Source of the DNA: an uncultured bacterium
Lineage (GTDB): Bacteria > Cyanobacteriota > Vampirovibrionia > Gastranaerophilales > Gastranaerophilaceae
Direction of reading: 5' to 3'
Assembly: GCA_900550295.1 (NCBI GenBank)
Contig: URRM01000025.1
Span: forward strand, 1 to 19,866
DNA length: 19,866 nucleotides
A program made the position numbers and the translations under genes. This document shows, one piece after another, positions 1-6,589 of the stretch (position 1 is the first letter of the stretch; each line of letters opens with the position of its first letter). Below the pieces are notes generated by a model that was given only the letters and a program-made list of their open reading frames with translations, was not told where the DNA came from and did not search any database.

Positions 1-721
1 ATCGTTCAAACTCTTCAAAATCTTCTTTTGTGTCAATACCCACCGGTTTTTCGTTTACAATTGCGGTTTTAATCTTCATTCCCATCTGTAATGCACGAAG
101 TTGTTCTAAGCTTTCGGCAATTTCTAGTGGTGTTTGAAAAGAAGTTGTCATTTTCACTAATGCTTCTCTTGTGTAGCCGTAAATTCCGATGTGTCCGTAA
201 AATGGAGCCGGATTTTCGTTTCTTTCAAACGGAATTTTTGAACGAGAAAAATACAATGCAAAGCCGTTGTTGTCGATTACGCATTTTACTAATTGAGGTT
301 TTTCGACTTCTTCTTTGCTTTGAATTGGGCAGATTAGTGTTGAAATGTCTGCGTTGTGGTTTTTAACCCCGTCGATTACAGCTTCAATGTAATCAACTTT
401 TATCATTGGCTCATCACCTTGAAGATTAATGATATATTCAAAATCTTTGTGTCTGTCTGCAACTTCTTTAATTCTGTCGCTTCCGCACTTGTGGTTTACT
501 GATGTCATCTCAACTTCACCACTGAAGGCTTTTACTGCATCAAAAATTCTTTCGTCGTCAGTTGCAACGATAACTGCATCAACACCTTTTACTTGTTTAG
601 CTTTTTCATAAACCCATTGAATAATAGGTTTTCCTCCGGCAACTAAAAGTGGTTTTCCTTCTAGTCTGCTAGAACCGTATCTTGCAGGGATGATAATTGC
701 AGTTTTCTTTTTGCCAAACAT
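1..721 (-). CDS. kdsB: 3-deoxy-manno-octulosonate cytidylyltransferase (CMP-KDO synthetase), 3' end cut by window
   Basis: Activates KDO with CTP to give CMP-KDO, the cytosolic donor for the inner core of LPS. About 240 residues are visible, close to the usual family length (~250), so only the extreme C-terminus is missing at the window edge. Seen in the translation: N-terminal nucleotide-binding motif IIPARYGSSRLEGKPL (residues ~9-24), the INLQGDEP metal/nucleotide motif (~97-104), GHIGIYGY (~174-181), and a C-terminal PVGIDTKEDFEEF. The start ATG at 721 is preceded by AAGAGG with ~7 nt spacing. It lies 43 bp downstream of the minus-strand small-protein pair and probably belongs to the same run of genes. 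Its presence implies an outer membrane with KDO-containing LPS. Identification is firm. Confidence 0.95.
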   Translation of the reverse strand, partial: MFGKKKTAIIIPARYGSSRLEGKPLLVAGGKPIIQWVYEKAKQVKGVDAVIVATDDERIFDAVKAFSGEVEMTSVNHKCGSDRIKEVADRHKDFEYIINLQGDEPMIKVDYIEAVIDGVKNHNADISTLICPIQSKEEVEKPQLVKCVIDNNGFALYFSRSKIPFERNENPAPFYGHIGIYGYTREALVKMTTSFQTPLEIAESLEQLRALQMGMKIKTAIVNEKPVGIDTKEDFEEFER

Positions 722-764
722 TTTGAACCTCTTTTCTGATAACAAAAGTTTAGCACAAACAGAA

Positions 765-1208
765 TTAATTATTACCAATCCATTCTCTAATTAATTTGTG
801 ATGAAAACCGACCTCCATCATGTACTTTTTATCATCTTTGATGATTGAAAAGTATGAGAAAAATCCATTTTTAGAGAATTGACAATCTTTACGTTTAAAC
901 ACTGTTGCATACTTGTTAAATAAAGTCAAGACAATGCAATCCGGCAATAAATATAATTTAAATACAAAAGGTACGTTTGCATGGAAAGATTTCAAGCCGA
1001 ATACTTTGTTTAAAGTGTTGTCGTCATTTTCGTGAGCACCAACAGGACTTACAAAAAATGATTTTTGAGATGCTTTCAATAAATATCTAACCTCTTCAAT
1101 CGGTATTTCAAAGTAGCTTTTGGCTTGGGTTACGATAATCGTATGAAATACGAATAGTATCAAAAATAATGTTGCAAACCATGCGATTACAAAAATTGCC
1201 TCAGTCAA
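765..1208 (-). CDS. Small membrane-anchored protein of unknown function (paralogue of the upstream gene)
   Basis: 147 residues; I do not recognise a family. An N-terminal hydrophobic segment (~residues 4-27, IFVIAWFATLFLILFVFHTI) looks like a membrane anchor; the rest is soluble, beta-rich and basic. The start is a TTG at 1208: the ribosome binding site AAGGATAG lies 7 nt upstream and contains the stop codon of the preceding gene (stop at 1213-1215), so the two are translationally close. The stretch FKLYLLPDCIVLT...VFKRKDCQF lines up with LKLDVYPNKFILS...FIKKRAIEL of the upstream 154-aa protein, and both end in an IREWI/IEELI-like helix, so they look like distant paralogues. It sits between prmA and kdsB. 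No function is inferred beyond a membrane-associated protein. Confidence 0.75.
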   Translation of the reverse strand: MTEAIFVIAWFATLFLILFVFHTIIVTQAKSYFEIPIEEVRYLLKASQKSFFVSPVGAHENDDNTLNKVFGLKSFHANVPFVFKLYLLPDCIVLTLFNKYATVFKRKDCQFSKNGFFSYFSIIKDDKKYMMEVGFHHKLIREWIGNN

Positions 1209-1212
1209 AAAT

Positions 1213-1677
1213 CTATCCTTTCAATTTGATAAGTTCTTCGATTTGTTTGTCAGAGAAGTTATTAGCGACAAAGTTAAAGTTAGAACCTTTGAAGGCTACA
1301 ACTTGGTTATTTTTGAAGATTTTGGCTATTTTGTTTAATTCAATAGCTCTTTTTTTGATAAACAAACCGCTCAAACTTGAAAGAATAAATTTGTTAGGGT
1401 AAACATCAAGTTTCAAAGCTATACCCCAGTTTGAGAAATCAAATCGTTCTTTGCTTCCGTGAAGAGTCATTCTTGTTTTGTCGATGTAATCTTTGTAGAA
1501 ACTGTTTGAAATCCAATACTTAGTGAATATAGGTTTTTGAGAGTCATATTCTGCAATATCGTTTTCGTTCAAAGGTAAATATGTTTCGTATTTTTTACCT
1601 GCTTTAATTCTCCATAATACGAATGGAACAAGTAAAACTGCAATAATAACAATGGTGAACAATACTAAATGTTGCAT
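1213..1677 (-). CDS. Small membrane-anchored protein of unknown function
   Basis: 154 residues with an N-terminal transmembrane anchor (~residues 3-24, HLVLFTIVIIAVLLVPFVLW) followed by a basic RIKAGKKYE stop-transfer-like stretch and a soluble domain. The architecture could suggest a small PH-like or DUF domain on the membrane face, but I cannot name a family. The ATG at 1677 has a good AAAGGAG site 6 nt upstream, 11 bp after the prmA stop. It is followed after 4 bp by the related 147-aa gene. The shared architecture and local similarity suggest a tandem duplication with strong divergence. Confidence 0.78.
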   Translation of the reverse strand: MQHLVLFTIVIIAVLLVPFVLWRIKAGKKYETYLPLNENDIAEYDSQKPIFTKYWISNSFYKDYIDKTRMTLHGSKERFDFSNWGIALKLDVYPNKFILSSLSGLFIKKRAIELNKIAKIFKNNQVVAFKGSNFNFVANNFSDKQIEELIKLKG

Positions 1678-1688
1678 GCTGCGCTCCT

Positions 1689-2585
1689 TTATTTAGTTAC
1701 AACAAAAGAAATCCATTGATCTTGGTGTATTTCGTCAATAATTTTCAAATTTTCTCTTTCTATAGCTTCAAGAACAATAGGAGCCTTCTCTAATAAAATA
1801 CCACTTAATGACATTTTTGAACCATCATTCATTAAATTTTTCAGATCACCCATAATTTCAAAAAGTACATTATGCAAGATGTTTGCACAAACAAAATCAA
1901 ATTTTTTGTTAACTTTATCGGCAGTCCCAAGTTCAAAAGTGCAATCAACATTGTTTAATTTTGCATTTTCTTTTGCAACTTCGATAACTGTTTCGTCGTT
2001 GTCACAGCCGTAAACTTCACTTGCTCCGAGTTTTTTCGCAAGGATTGATAAAATTCCTGAGCCCATGCCAATGTCAGCCATTGTTTGTCCTGATACAAAA
2101 TATTTTTCTAAAGCAACCATACAAAGTTGAGTTGTTTGGTGAGTACCGGTACCGAAAGCGCATCCCGGATCAAGGTTAATGATAATTTCCTCATCACTTT
2201 TTGGAGTGTAATCAAGCCAAGTCGGAACAATTGTAATTTTGTCAGTAACGTGTGTTACATCCCATTTTTCTTTCCATTTTTTAGACCAATCTTGATTTTC
2301 TTTTTCTTCAAAAGTGAAATCCCAAGAGCCGAGTTCTTCATCAGTAAGTCCACGAGATTTTAGAACTTCTTTTTGTTCTTTCAGAATTTTTTCTACGTCT
2401 GGTTTTTCTCCACGAATAAAGGCTTTGAGAGTTCCTTCCGTAGTTGCGACCATTTCAAGGTCTTTGTAGGTTTCTTCAACCATAACAACACCTTCACAGT
2501 CAAAAACATTAAATAAAATGTCAGAAATAACTTCTGACATTTCAGGATTAATCTTTATTTGTAATTCATAATAATTATTAGTCAT
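1689..2585 (-). CDS. prmA: Ribosomal protein L11 methyltransferase
   Basis: 298 residues, the usual size. PrmA trimethylates ribosomal protein L11 using S-adenosylmethionine in the cytosol. Seen: an N-terminal substrate-recognition domain (~1-115), the family hallmark LDPGCAFGTGTHQTT (~139-152), SAM-binding motif I ADIGMGSGILSILA (170-183) with the acidic residue pair CDND about 20 residues on, and the CANILHNVL motif that corresponds to the catalytic N-I-L segment of this family. The first four codons overlap the accA 3' end by 8 bp, so translation is probably coupled to accA. No separate promoter is seen. Identification is firm. Confidence 0.95.
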   Translation of the reverse strand: MTNNYYELQIKINPEMSEVISDILFNVFDCEGVVMVEETYKDLEMVATTEGTLKAFIRGEKPDVEKILKEQKEVLKSRGLTDEELGSWDFTFEEKENQDWSKKWKEKWDVTHVTDKITIVPTWLDYTPKSDEEIIINLDPGCAFGTGTHQTTQLCMVALEKYFVSGQTMADIGMGSGILSILAKKLGASEVYGCDNDETVIEVAKENAKLNNVDCTFELGTADKVNKKFDFVCANILHNVLFEIMGDLKNLMNDGSKMSLSGILLEKAPIVLEAIERENLKIIDEIHQDQWISFVVTK

Positions 2586-3528
2586 GTAAAAAACATCCCA
2601 TTTTACGATATTTTTCGTATCTTTGTTTGCGTAATTTTTCAGGTGACATTTTTGTTAACTTTTTAAGTGAAGATAGTATGTCTTTTTTCAAAGTTTTAGC
2701 CATTTCTTCTTTGTTATTGTGAGCACCGCCCATAGGTTCTTTAACGCATTCATCAATAATTCCGAGTTCTAATAGGTCACTTGCTGTAATTTTTAATGCA
2801 TTTGCGGCATCTGCGGCTTTTGTTGCATCACGGAATAAAATTGAAGCACAACCTTCAGGAGAAATTACTGTGTAATATGCGTATTCCAGCATTTTTACGT
2901 CATTTGCAACTGCTAAACCTAATGCACCGCCCGAACAGCCTTCACCTGTAATAACAGCAACAACAGGAACATCAAGTTTTGCCATATCTCTAAGGTTTTG
3001 AGCGATAGCAATACCTTGACCGTTTTGTTCTGCCGTAATTCCCGGATAAGCCCCCGGAGTATCAATTAGAGTAACAATTGGTAAGTTAAACTTGTTTGCG
3101 TGATTGAATAAACGCATAGCCTTTCTGTAACCTTCCGGTTGAGGCATGCCAAAGTTATATTCTAAGTTTTCTTTTGTAGTAGAACCCTTTTGAGTACCTA
3201 CGAAAACAGCATTAAAGTTACCGATTTTACCAACGCCACCGATGATAGCTCTGTCATCAGTACCGGCTCTGTCGCCATGAAATTCAATGAAATCATCACA
3301 CATTAATTGCATGTAGTCCAAAAAGTTTGGTCTGTTAGCGTGTCTTGCAATTTGCAACTTTTCAGAAGGTTTAAGATTTTCATAAATTTCTTTTTGATAA
3401 TCCTTCGCTTGTTGTTCAAATTTTTCGATTTCGTTATCTAAGTTCATTCCTGACTCCGAGCTTATTTTTTTTAGTTCGTCAATTTTTTGTTGTATATCTA
3501 AAATTGGCTTTTCAAATTCAAATGCCAT
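2578..3528 (-). CDS. accA: Acetyl-CoA carboxylase carboxyltransferase subunit alpha
   Basis: 316 residues, normal for AccA. With AccD it forms the alpha2beta2 carboxyltransferase that moves the carboxyl group from biotin to acetyl-CoA, giving malonyl-CoA for fatty acid synthesis. Seen: an N-terminal coiled-coil-like helical region (~10-55), the FHGDRAGTDD segment, LIDTPGAYPG (~155-164), and GEGCSGGALG (~192-201), which forms the oxyanion-hole region of crotonase-fold carboxyltransferases. The start ATG has a GAGG site (TGAGGATTTAATC). It lies 14 bp after accD and overlaps prmA by 8 bp. The biotin carrier and carboxylase genes (accB, accC) are not in the window. Confidence 0.97.
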   Translation of the reverse strand: MAFEFEKPILDIQQKIDELKKISSESGMNLDNEIEKFEQQAKDYQKEIYENLKPSEKLQIARHANRPNFLDYMQLMCDDFIEFHGDRAGTDDRAIIGGVGKIGNFNAVFVGTQKGSTTKENLEYNFGMPQPEGYRKAMRLFNHANKFNLPIVTLIDTPGAYPGITAEQNGQGIAIAQNLRDMAKLDVPVVAVITGEGCSGGALGLAVANDVKMLEYAYYTVISPEGCASILFRDATKAADAANALKITASDLLELGIIDECVKEPMGGAHNNKEEMAKTLKKDILSSLKKLTKMSPEKLRKQRYEKYRKMGCFLHD

Positions 3529-3542
3529 GATTAAATCCTCAT

Positions 3543-4427
3543 TTATTCTTCTACTGGAACTGTATATCCGTGCATGTCAAAAATTCTGGACAAGTTAGAT
3601 CTCAAGTCTTTTCTTTTAGAAATAATATCAACTTGACCGAATTTCAAAAGATATTCAGCAGTTTGGAACCCTGATGGTAATTTTTGGTGGATTGTTTGTT
3701 CAATAACCCTTTTACCTGCAAAACCGATTCTTGCACCTTGTTCTGCAATGATGATGTCGCCTAATGTACCAAAACTAGCTGTTACACCACCATAAGTCGG
3801 TTCAGTTAATAAACAAATATACAATACTTTTTCAGCATCCATTTTTGCGCAAGCACAAGCTGTTTTAGCCATTTGCATTAAGCTCAAAGCACTTTCTTGC
3901 ATTCTTGCACCACCGGAAGATGTAATTGCAAGCATAGGAATTTTCTTTTCTGCTGCCTCTTCCATCATTCGGGTAACTTTTTCACCTACAACACTACCCA
4001 TTGAACCGCCCATAAAGCTAAAATCCATAATGGCTGTTGCAACTTCGTGTCCTTCAATTTTACCGACACCGGTAACAACTGCATCATTAAGATTTGTTTT
4101 TTCAACAGCCTCTTTAATTCTATCTTTGTAAGATTCAGTATCTACAAAGTCTAGAGGGTCTGTAGGTCTAATATCAGAATACATTTCAACGAAACTGCCT
4201 TCATCAAATAGTTGTTTAATTCTATCTCTTGCGCCTAATCTAAAGTGGTAGTCGCATTGAGGGCATACGTTTAAATTTTCTTCCAAATCTTTATTTGTTA
4301 ATTGCGCTCCGCAGTGAACACATTTTGTCCATAATCCTGGGAACGTTATATTTTCTACTTTAGCTTCAGATGAGCGACGTTCAATTTGCGCTTCTTTTCG
4401 CTTATCAAACCATTCTTGAATACTCAT
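3543..4427 (-). CDS. accD: Acetyl-CoA carboxylase carboxyltransferase subunit beta
   Basis: 294 residues. This is the beta subunit of the carboxyltransferase, adjacent to its partner accA. The N-terminal four-cysteine zinc ribbon is intact: C36, C39, C55 and C58 (CVHC...CPQC). The crotonase-fold core follows, with FSFMGGSMGSVVGEK, SSGGARMQES and PTYGGVTASFGTLGD. The ATG at 4427 has an AAGGA site. An 80-bp gap separates it from the upstream protease gene and holds a candidate promoter, so accD-accA-prmA can be transcribed apart from the protease. Identification is firm. Confidence 0.97.
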   Translation of the reverse strand: MSIQEWFDKRKEAQIERRSSEAKVENITFPGLWTKCVHCGAQLTNKDLEENLNVCPQCDYHFRLGARDRIKQLFDEGSFVEMYSDIRPTDPLDFVDTESYKDRIKEAVEKTNLNDAVVTGVGKIEGHEVATAIMDFSFMGGSMGSVVGEKVTRMMEEAAEKKIPMLAITSSGGARMQESALSLMQMAKTACACAKMDAEKVLYICLLTEPTYGGVTASFGTLGDIIIAEQGARIGFAGKRVIEQTIHQKLPSGFQTAEYLLKFGQVDIISKRKDLRSNLSRIFDMHGYTVPVEE

Positions 4428-4484
4428 AGACTATCCTTTTTATATAATTAAAATCTTGTTGTTTTTGTACCAACTTCTTATAAC

Positions 4485-4511
4485 ATTATACATCAAACTG
4501 AAATTAGTCAA
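4485..4511 (-). promoter_or_regulatory. Candidate sigma-70 promoter for accD-accA-prmA
   Basis: On the minus strand TTGACT (4511-4506) is followed after 15 nt by TATAAT (4490-4485). The spacer is shorter than the ideal 17. It would give a ~50-nt leader before accD. The -35 overlaps the last codons of the protease gene. Sequence match only. Confidence 0.4.
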
Positions 4512-5299
4512 TCTTTTTTTTCAATCGGCTTGCCCAAATAGCGTTTAACATTGTCTGACAGCTGAATATTTTGTATTGCTAAATTGTATTTCTTTAAATC
4601 AGCAATATTTGTTTGCTCCGTTAATAAATCTTTTTGCGGAGTTTTTGGATTTAATGAATTTTTAACCTGTTCAAATTCACTCGGATTATTTTGCATAATC
4701 ACTTTTGTAATAATTTCATCAGGGTTATTTGAACCAATTTGATATTTAGAAGAAAGGTTGGCAACACTGGTACCTTGCTCTAATTTGTAAAGCCATTGAA
4801 TTGAAGTTTTGTCACGAGGTGAAAGCGATACTACACCGTACTTGTGCGGAGTGTACATAATGTCCGTGTCATAAGGACTGTGTCCTAAACCTAAGGCGTG
4901 ACCGATTTCGTGTAAAATTGTGTGATAAACTTCATCTTCTGCCATATATCGTTGACAAATCACACCGTCAGAAAGTCCAATCGAAACTTCAGCGCCAAAA
5001 AGTCTGCTTGTAGCATCAAAACTGAATTTGCAGTGTCCAAGAGCTTTTCTGTCTATTCGTCGCCATTCAATGTTAATATTTGAACTTAATAAATTATCAA
5101 CAAGCACAAAGCGAATACGCCCCATACTTGCCCTTTCCCACTCTTCACAAGCTCTGATTACCATTTGCTTGTATAAATAATCCTGTCCTTGCTTTGAGTA
5201 GAATTTCATTGGAGCAATAAAAACGTTTAAAGGCATAAATGTCCAGCGTAGTAGCCCTTTGCTTTTAAAACTTTCGTTCAAATATGTTTTCATCTCCAT
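4508..5299 (-). CDS. Matrixin-like (M10/metzincin) zinc metalloprotease
   Basis: 263 residues from the chosen start. The metzincin signature is complete: HEIGHALGLGH with zinc ligands H130, H134 and H140 and catalytic E131, followed by a Met-turn DIMY (M148) and the SPRDKTSIQWLY helix typical of matrixins. No signal peptide and no PRCGxPD cysteine-switch propeptide are visible. The C-terminal ~80 residues are polar and unassigned. The open frame extends upstream to 5422, but that extension is antisense to ybaB and low in credibility. The ATG at 5299 fits a promoter whose -10 ends 6 nt before it; ATG 5293 is the alternative. Substrate and location are unknown; the small size and lack of a leader argue for an intracellular protein or a non-classical export route. 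Confidence 0.82.
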   Translation of the reverse strand: MEMKTYLNESFKSKGLLRWTFMPLNVFIAPMKFYSKQGQDYLYKQMVIRACEEWERASMGRIRFVLVDNLLSSNINIEWRRIDRKALGHCKFSFDATSRLFGAEVSIGLSDGVICQRYMAEDEVYHTILHEIGHALGLGHSPYDTDIMYTPHKYGVVSLSPRDKTSIQWLYKLEQGTSVANLSSKYQIGSNNPDEIITKVIMQNNPSEFEQVKNSLNPKTPQKDLLTEQTNIADLKKYNLAIQNIQLSDNVKRYLGKPIEKKD

Positions 5300-5315
5300 T
5301 CTTTTATTGTATAAT
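5287..5315 (+). promoter_or_regulatory. Candidate promoter for ybaB-recR
   Basis: TTTTCA (5287-5292), a 17-nt spacer, then a perfect TATAAT (5310-5315). It would give a ~50-nt leader before the ybaB ATG. It overlaps the protease promoter and the first protease codons, so the two polymerases could not bind together. Confidence 0.5.
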
Positions 5316-5334
5316 ATTTTCTGCGAGTTGACAA
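5306..5334 (-). promoter_or_regulatory. Candidate promoter for the metalloprotease, leaderless geometry
   Basis: On the minus strand TTGTCA (5334-5329), a 17-nt spacer, then TACAAT (5311-5306). Exactly 6 nt separate the -10 from the ATG at 5299, so transcription would begin at or next to the start codon. No ribosome binding site precedes this ATG. The -10 overlaps the opposite-strand TATAAT of ybaB by 2 bp. Confidence 0.55.
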
Positions 5335-5337
5335 CTC
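5325..5337. promoter_or_regulatory. Operator-like palindrome in the divergent promoter region
   Basis: GAGTTG-A-CAACTC is a perfect 6-bp inverted repeat around one base. It covers the -35 of the minus-strand protease promoter and lies just after the predicted ybaB transcription start. This position suits a repressor site or a short leader hairpin; the regulator is unknown. Confidence 0.4.
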
Positions 5338-5371
5338 GGGAAAAGTTATCGTTAAAAAAGGAGATTTGCCA

Positions 5372-5707
5372 ATGAATATGGGTCAAATGATGCAAATGAT
5401 GCAAAAGGCACAAACTATTCAAAAGAAATTACAAGAAACTCAAGAACAATTAGCTCAATCAGAATTTACAGGTGAAGCAGGTGGTGTTACAGTTACTTGC
5501 GATGGTCAAGGTAAATTCAAATCTATAAAAATTTCTAAACAAACAATTAACCCTGAAAACCCTGATTCAGTTGATGATGATACAATCGAAATGTTAGAAG
5601 ATGTTATCACAACTGCAATTAAACAAGCTACAGAAACAGCTTCAAAAGAAATGGAAACAAAAATGAAGGCTGTAACTGGCGGAATTAGTATTCCGGGACT
5701 TTGCTAA
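5372..5707 (+). CDS. ybaB: YbaB/EbfC-family nucleoid-associated protein
   Basis: 111 residues, usual size. Homodimeric DNA-binding protein of the nucleoid, commonly encoded next to recR. Seen: an N-terminal Met/Gln-rich helix (MNMGQMMQMMQKAQTIQKKL), the EFTGEAGGVTVTCDGQGK core with the conserved GGVTVTxxGxG pattern, and a C-terminal helical half ending TGGISIPGL, typical of the family. ATG 5372 has AAGGAG at 5358-5363 with 8-nt spacing. A TTG two codons earlier (5366) would sit only 2 nt from that site and is rejected. recR follows after 15 bp. dnaX, often upstream of this pair, is not here. Confidence 0.93.
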   Translation: MNMGQMMQMMQKAQTIQKKLQETQEQLAQSEFTGEAGGVTVTCDGQGKFKSIKISKQTINPENPDSVDDDTIEMLEDVITTAIKQATETASKEMETKMKAVTGGISIPGLC

Positions 5708-5722
5708 GAGGGTAATTAGTTA

Positions 5723-6319
5723 ATGATTTATCCAAAATCAATAGCAACTTTAATTGAGCAATTTCAAAAATTCCCTTCTGTGGGACCAAAATCAGCTCAA
5801 AGAATGGCATTTCACTTGTTAAAAATGCCTGTATCAGAAGTGGAAAAATTTGCAAAGGCTGTTGTTGAGGCAAAACAAAGCACAGTAGCGTGCGAAATTT
5901 GTTACAACCTATCTTCAACAAGCCCTTGCGAAATTTGCTCGTCTACAACACGTGACAAAAGTACAATTTGCGTAGTTGCAGAAACAAAAGACCTGATTGC
6001 TATTGAAAAAACAAACGAGTACAAAGGCTTGTACCATGTTTTGCAAGGTTTAATCTCTCCAATCGATGGTATTGGGGCAGAAGATATCAGAATTAAAGAG
6101 CTTTTGAGCCGTTTAACAGATGAGAATGTAAAAGAATTAATTTTGGCGCTAAGTCCGTCAGTTGAGGGTGAAGCTACAAGTTTGTATTTAACAAAACTTG
6201 TAAAACCTTTTGGAATAACAGTTTCGAGGATTGCATTTGGCTTGCCTGTAGGTACAGACCTTGAATTTGCAGACGAAATTACACTTGCAAAGGCATTAGA
6301 AGGCAGAAGAGAAGTTTAA
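5723..6319 (+). CDS. recR: Recombination mediator protein RecR
   Basis: 198 residues, normal length. Works with RecO (and RecF) to load RecA on SSB-coated single-stranded DNA during gap repair. Seen: helix-hairpin-helix KFPSVGPKSAQRMAFHLL (16-33), a four-cysteine zinc motif C57, C60, C69, C72 (CEIC...CEIC), and the Toprim domain starting CVVAETKDLIAIEKT with the conserved glutamate, then the LILALSPSVEGEATSLYL segment. ATG 5723 has a GAGGG site. It forms an operon with ybaB. The following 270 bp hold no gene. Confidence 0.96.
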   Translation: MIYPKSIATLIEQFQKFPSVGPKSAQRMAFHLLKMPVSEVEKFAKAVVEAKQSTVACEICYNLSSTSPCEICSSTTRDKSTICVVAETKDLIAIEKTNEYKGLYHVLQGLISPIDGIGAEDIRIKELLSRLTDENVKELILALSPSVEGEATSLYLTKLVKPFGITVSRIAFGLPVGTDLEFADEITLAKALEGRREV

Positions 6320-6334
6320 ATAGAGGATTAGAGG

Positions 6335-6359
6335 ATTAGAAGTTTGGTAATCTTCTAAT
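6335..6359. repeat. Inverted repeat after recR
   Basis: ATTAGAAG (6335-6342) and CTTCTAAT (6352-6359) form an 8-bp stem with a 9-nt loop, 15 bp after the recR stop. No T-run follows, so it is a weak terminator candidate or a processing/stability hairpin. It follows a short tandem of AGAGGATT units (6322-6337). Confidence 0.4.
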
Positions 6360-6363
6360 GACC

Positions 6364-6496
6364 AAAAGGTGAAAATCAATCTCAATGTCATCCCGTGCTT
6401 GACACGGGATCTTTAAAATCATCCGACATGCAATAAAACCTCAATGTCATCCTTGTATATGTCAAGTAATTCGATGACAAAAAGGTGAAAATCAAT
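6364..6496. repeat. Pair of 17-bp direct repeats in the recR-ABC spacer
   Basis: AAAAGGTGAAAATCAAT occurs at 6364-6380 and again at 6480-6496, each preceded by ATGAC plus one base and followed by a TCAATGTCATCC-like stretch (tctcaatgtcatcc; tctattgtcacc). CTCAATGTCATCC itself occurs exactly at 6381-6393 and 6440-6452. The spacer 6320-6589 is thus built of decayed, partly duplicated repeat units; no ORF or known RNA is seen in it. Confidence 0.6.
6386..6427. repeat. Dispersed palindromic repeat, copy 1
   Basis: 42-bp unit starting TGTCATCCCG and ending TCCGAC. The core is an 8-bp stem ATCCCGTG / CACGGGAT with loop CTTGA (6390-6410). A second copy with the same length and ends lies at 7631-7672. 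Similar TGTCATCCCG...CTTGA...CGGGATC palindromes are, from memory, widespread intergenic repeats in several bacterial groups (for example Rickettsiales). Confidence 0.75.
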
Positions 6497-6554
6497 TCTA
6501 TTGTCACCAACCCTCAAAATATCTAAACCTCCAAACCTCTAGTCATCATTCCTA

Positions 6555-6583
6555 TTGCCTAAAATAACAATCTAATCTATAAT
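6555..6583 (+). promoter_or_regulatory. Promoter of the ABC ATPase gene, leaderless geometry
   Basis: TTGCCT (6555-6560), a 17-nt spacer, then a perfect TATAAT (6578-6583). The ATG at 6590 begins after exactly 6 nt and no Shine-Dalgarno sequence is present, so the mRNA should start at the initiation codon. Confidence 0.6.
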
Positions 6584-6589
6584 ATCAGT

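Noticed and set aside
5300..5422. Longer N-terminus of the metalloprotease reaching into ybaB
   Set aside because: It is antisense to the ybaB start, has a His-rich meaningless composition, and would pass through its own promoter elements.
6320..6589. Possible CRISPR-like repeats in the recR-ABC spacer
   Set aside because: Repeats are two copies each, irregularly spaced, with no uniform spacers or cas genes.
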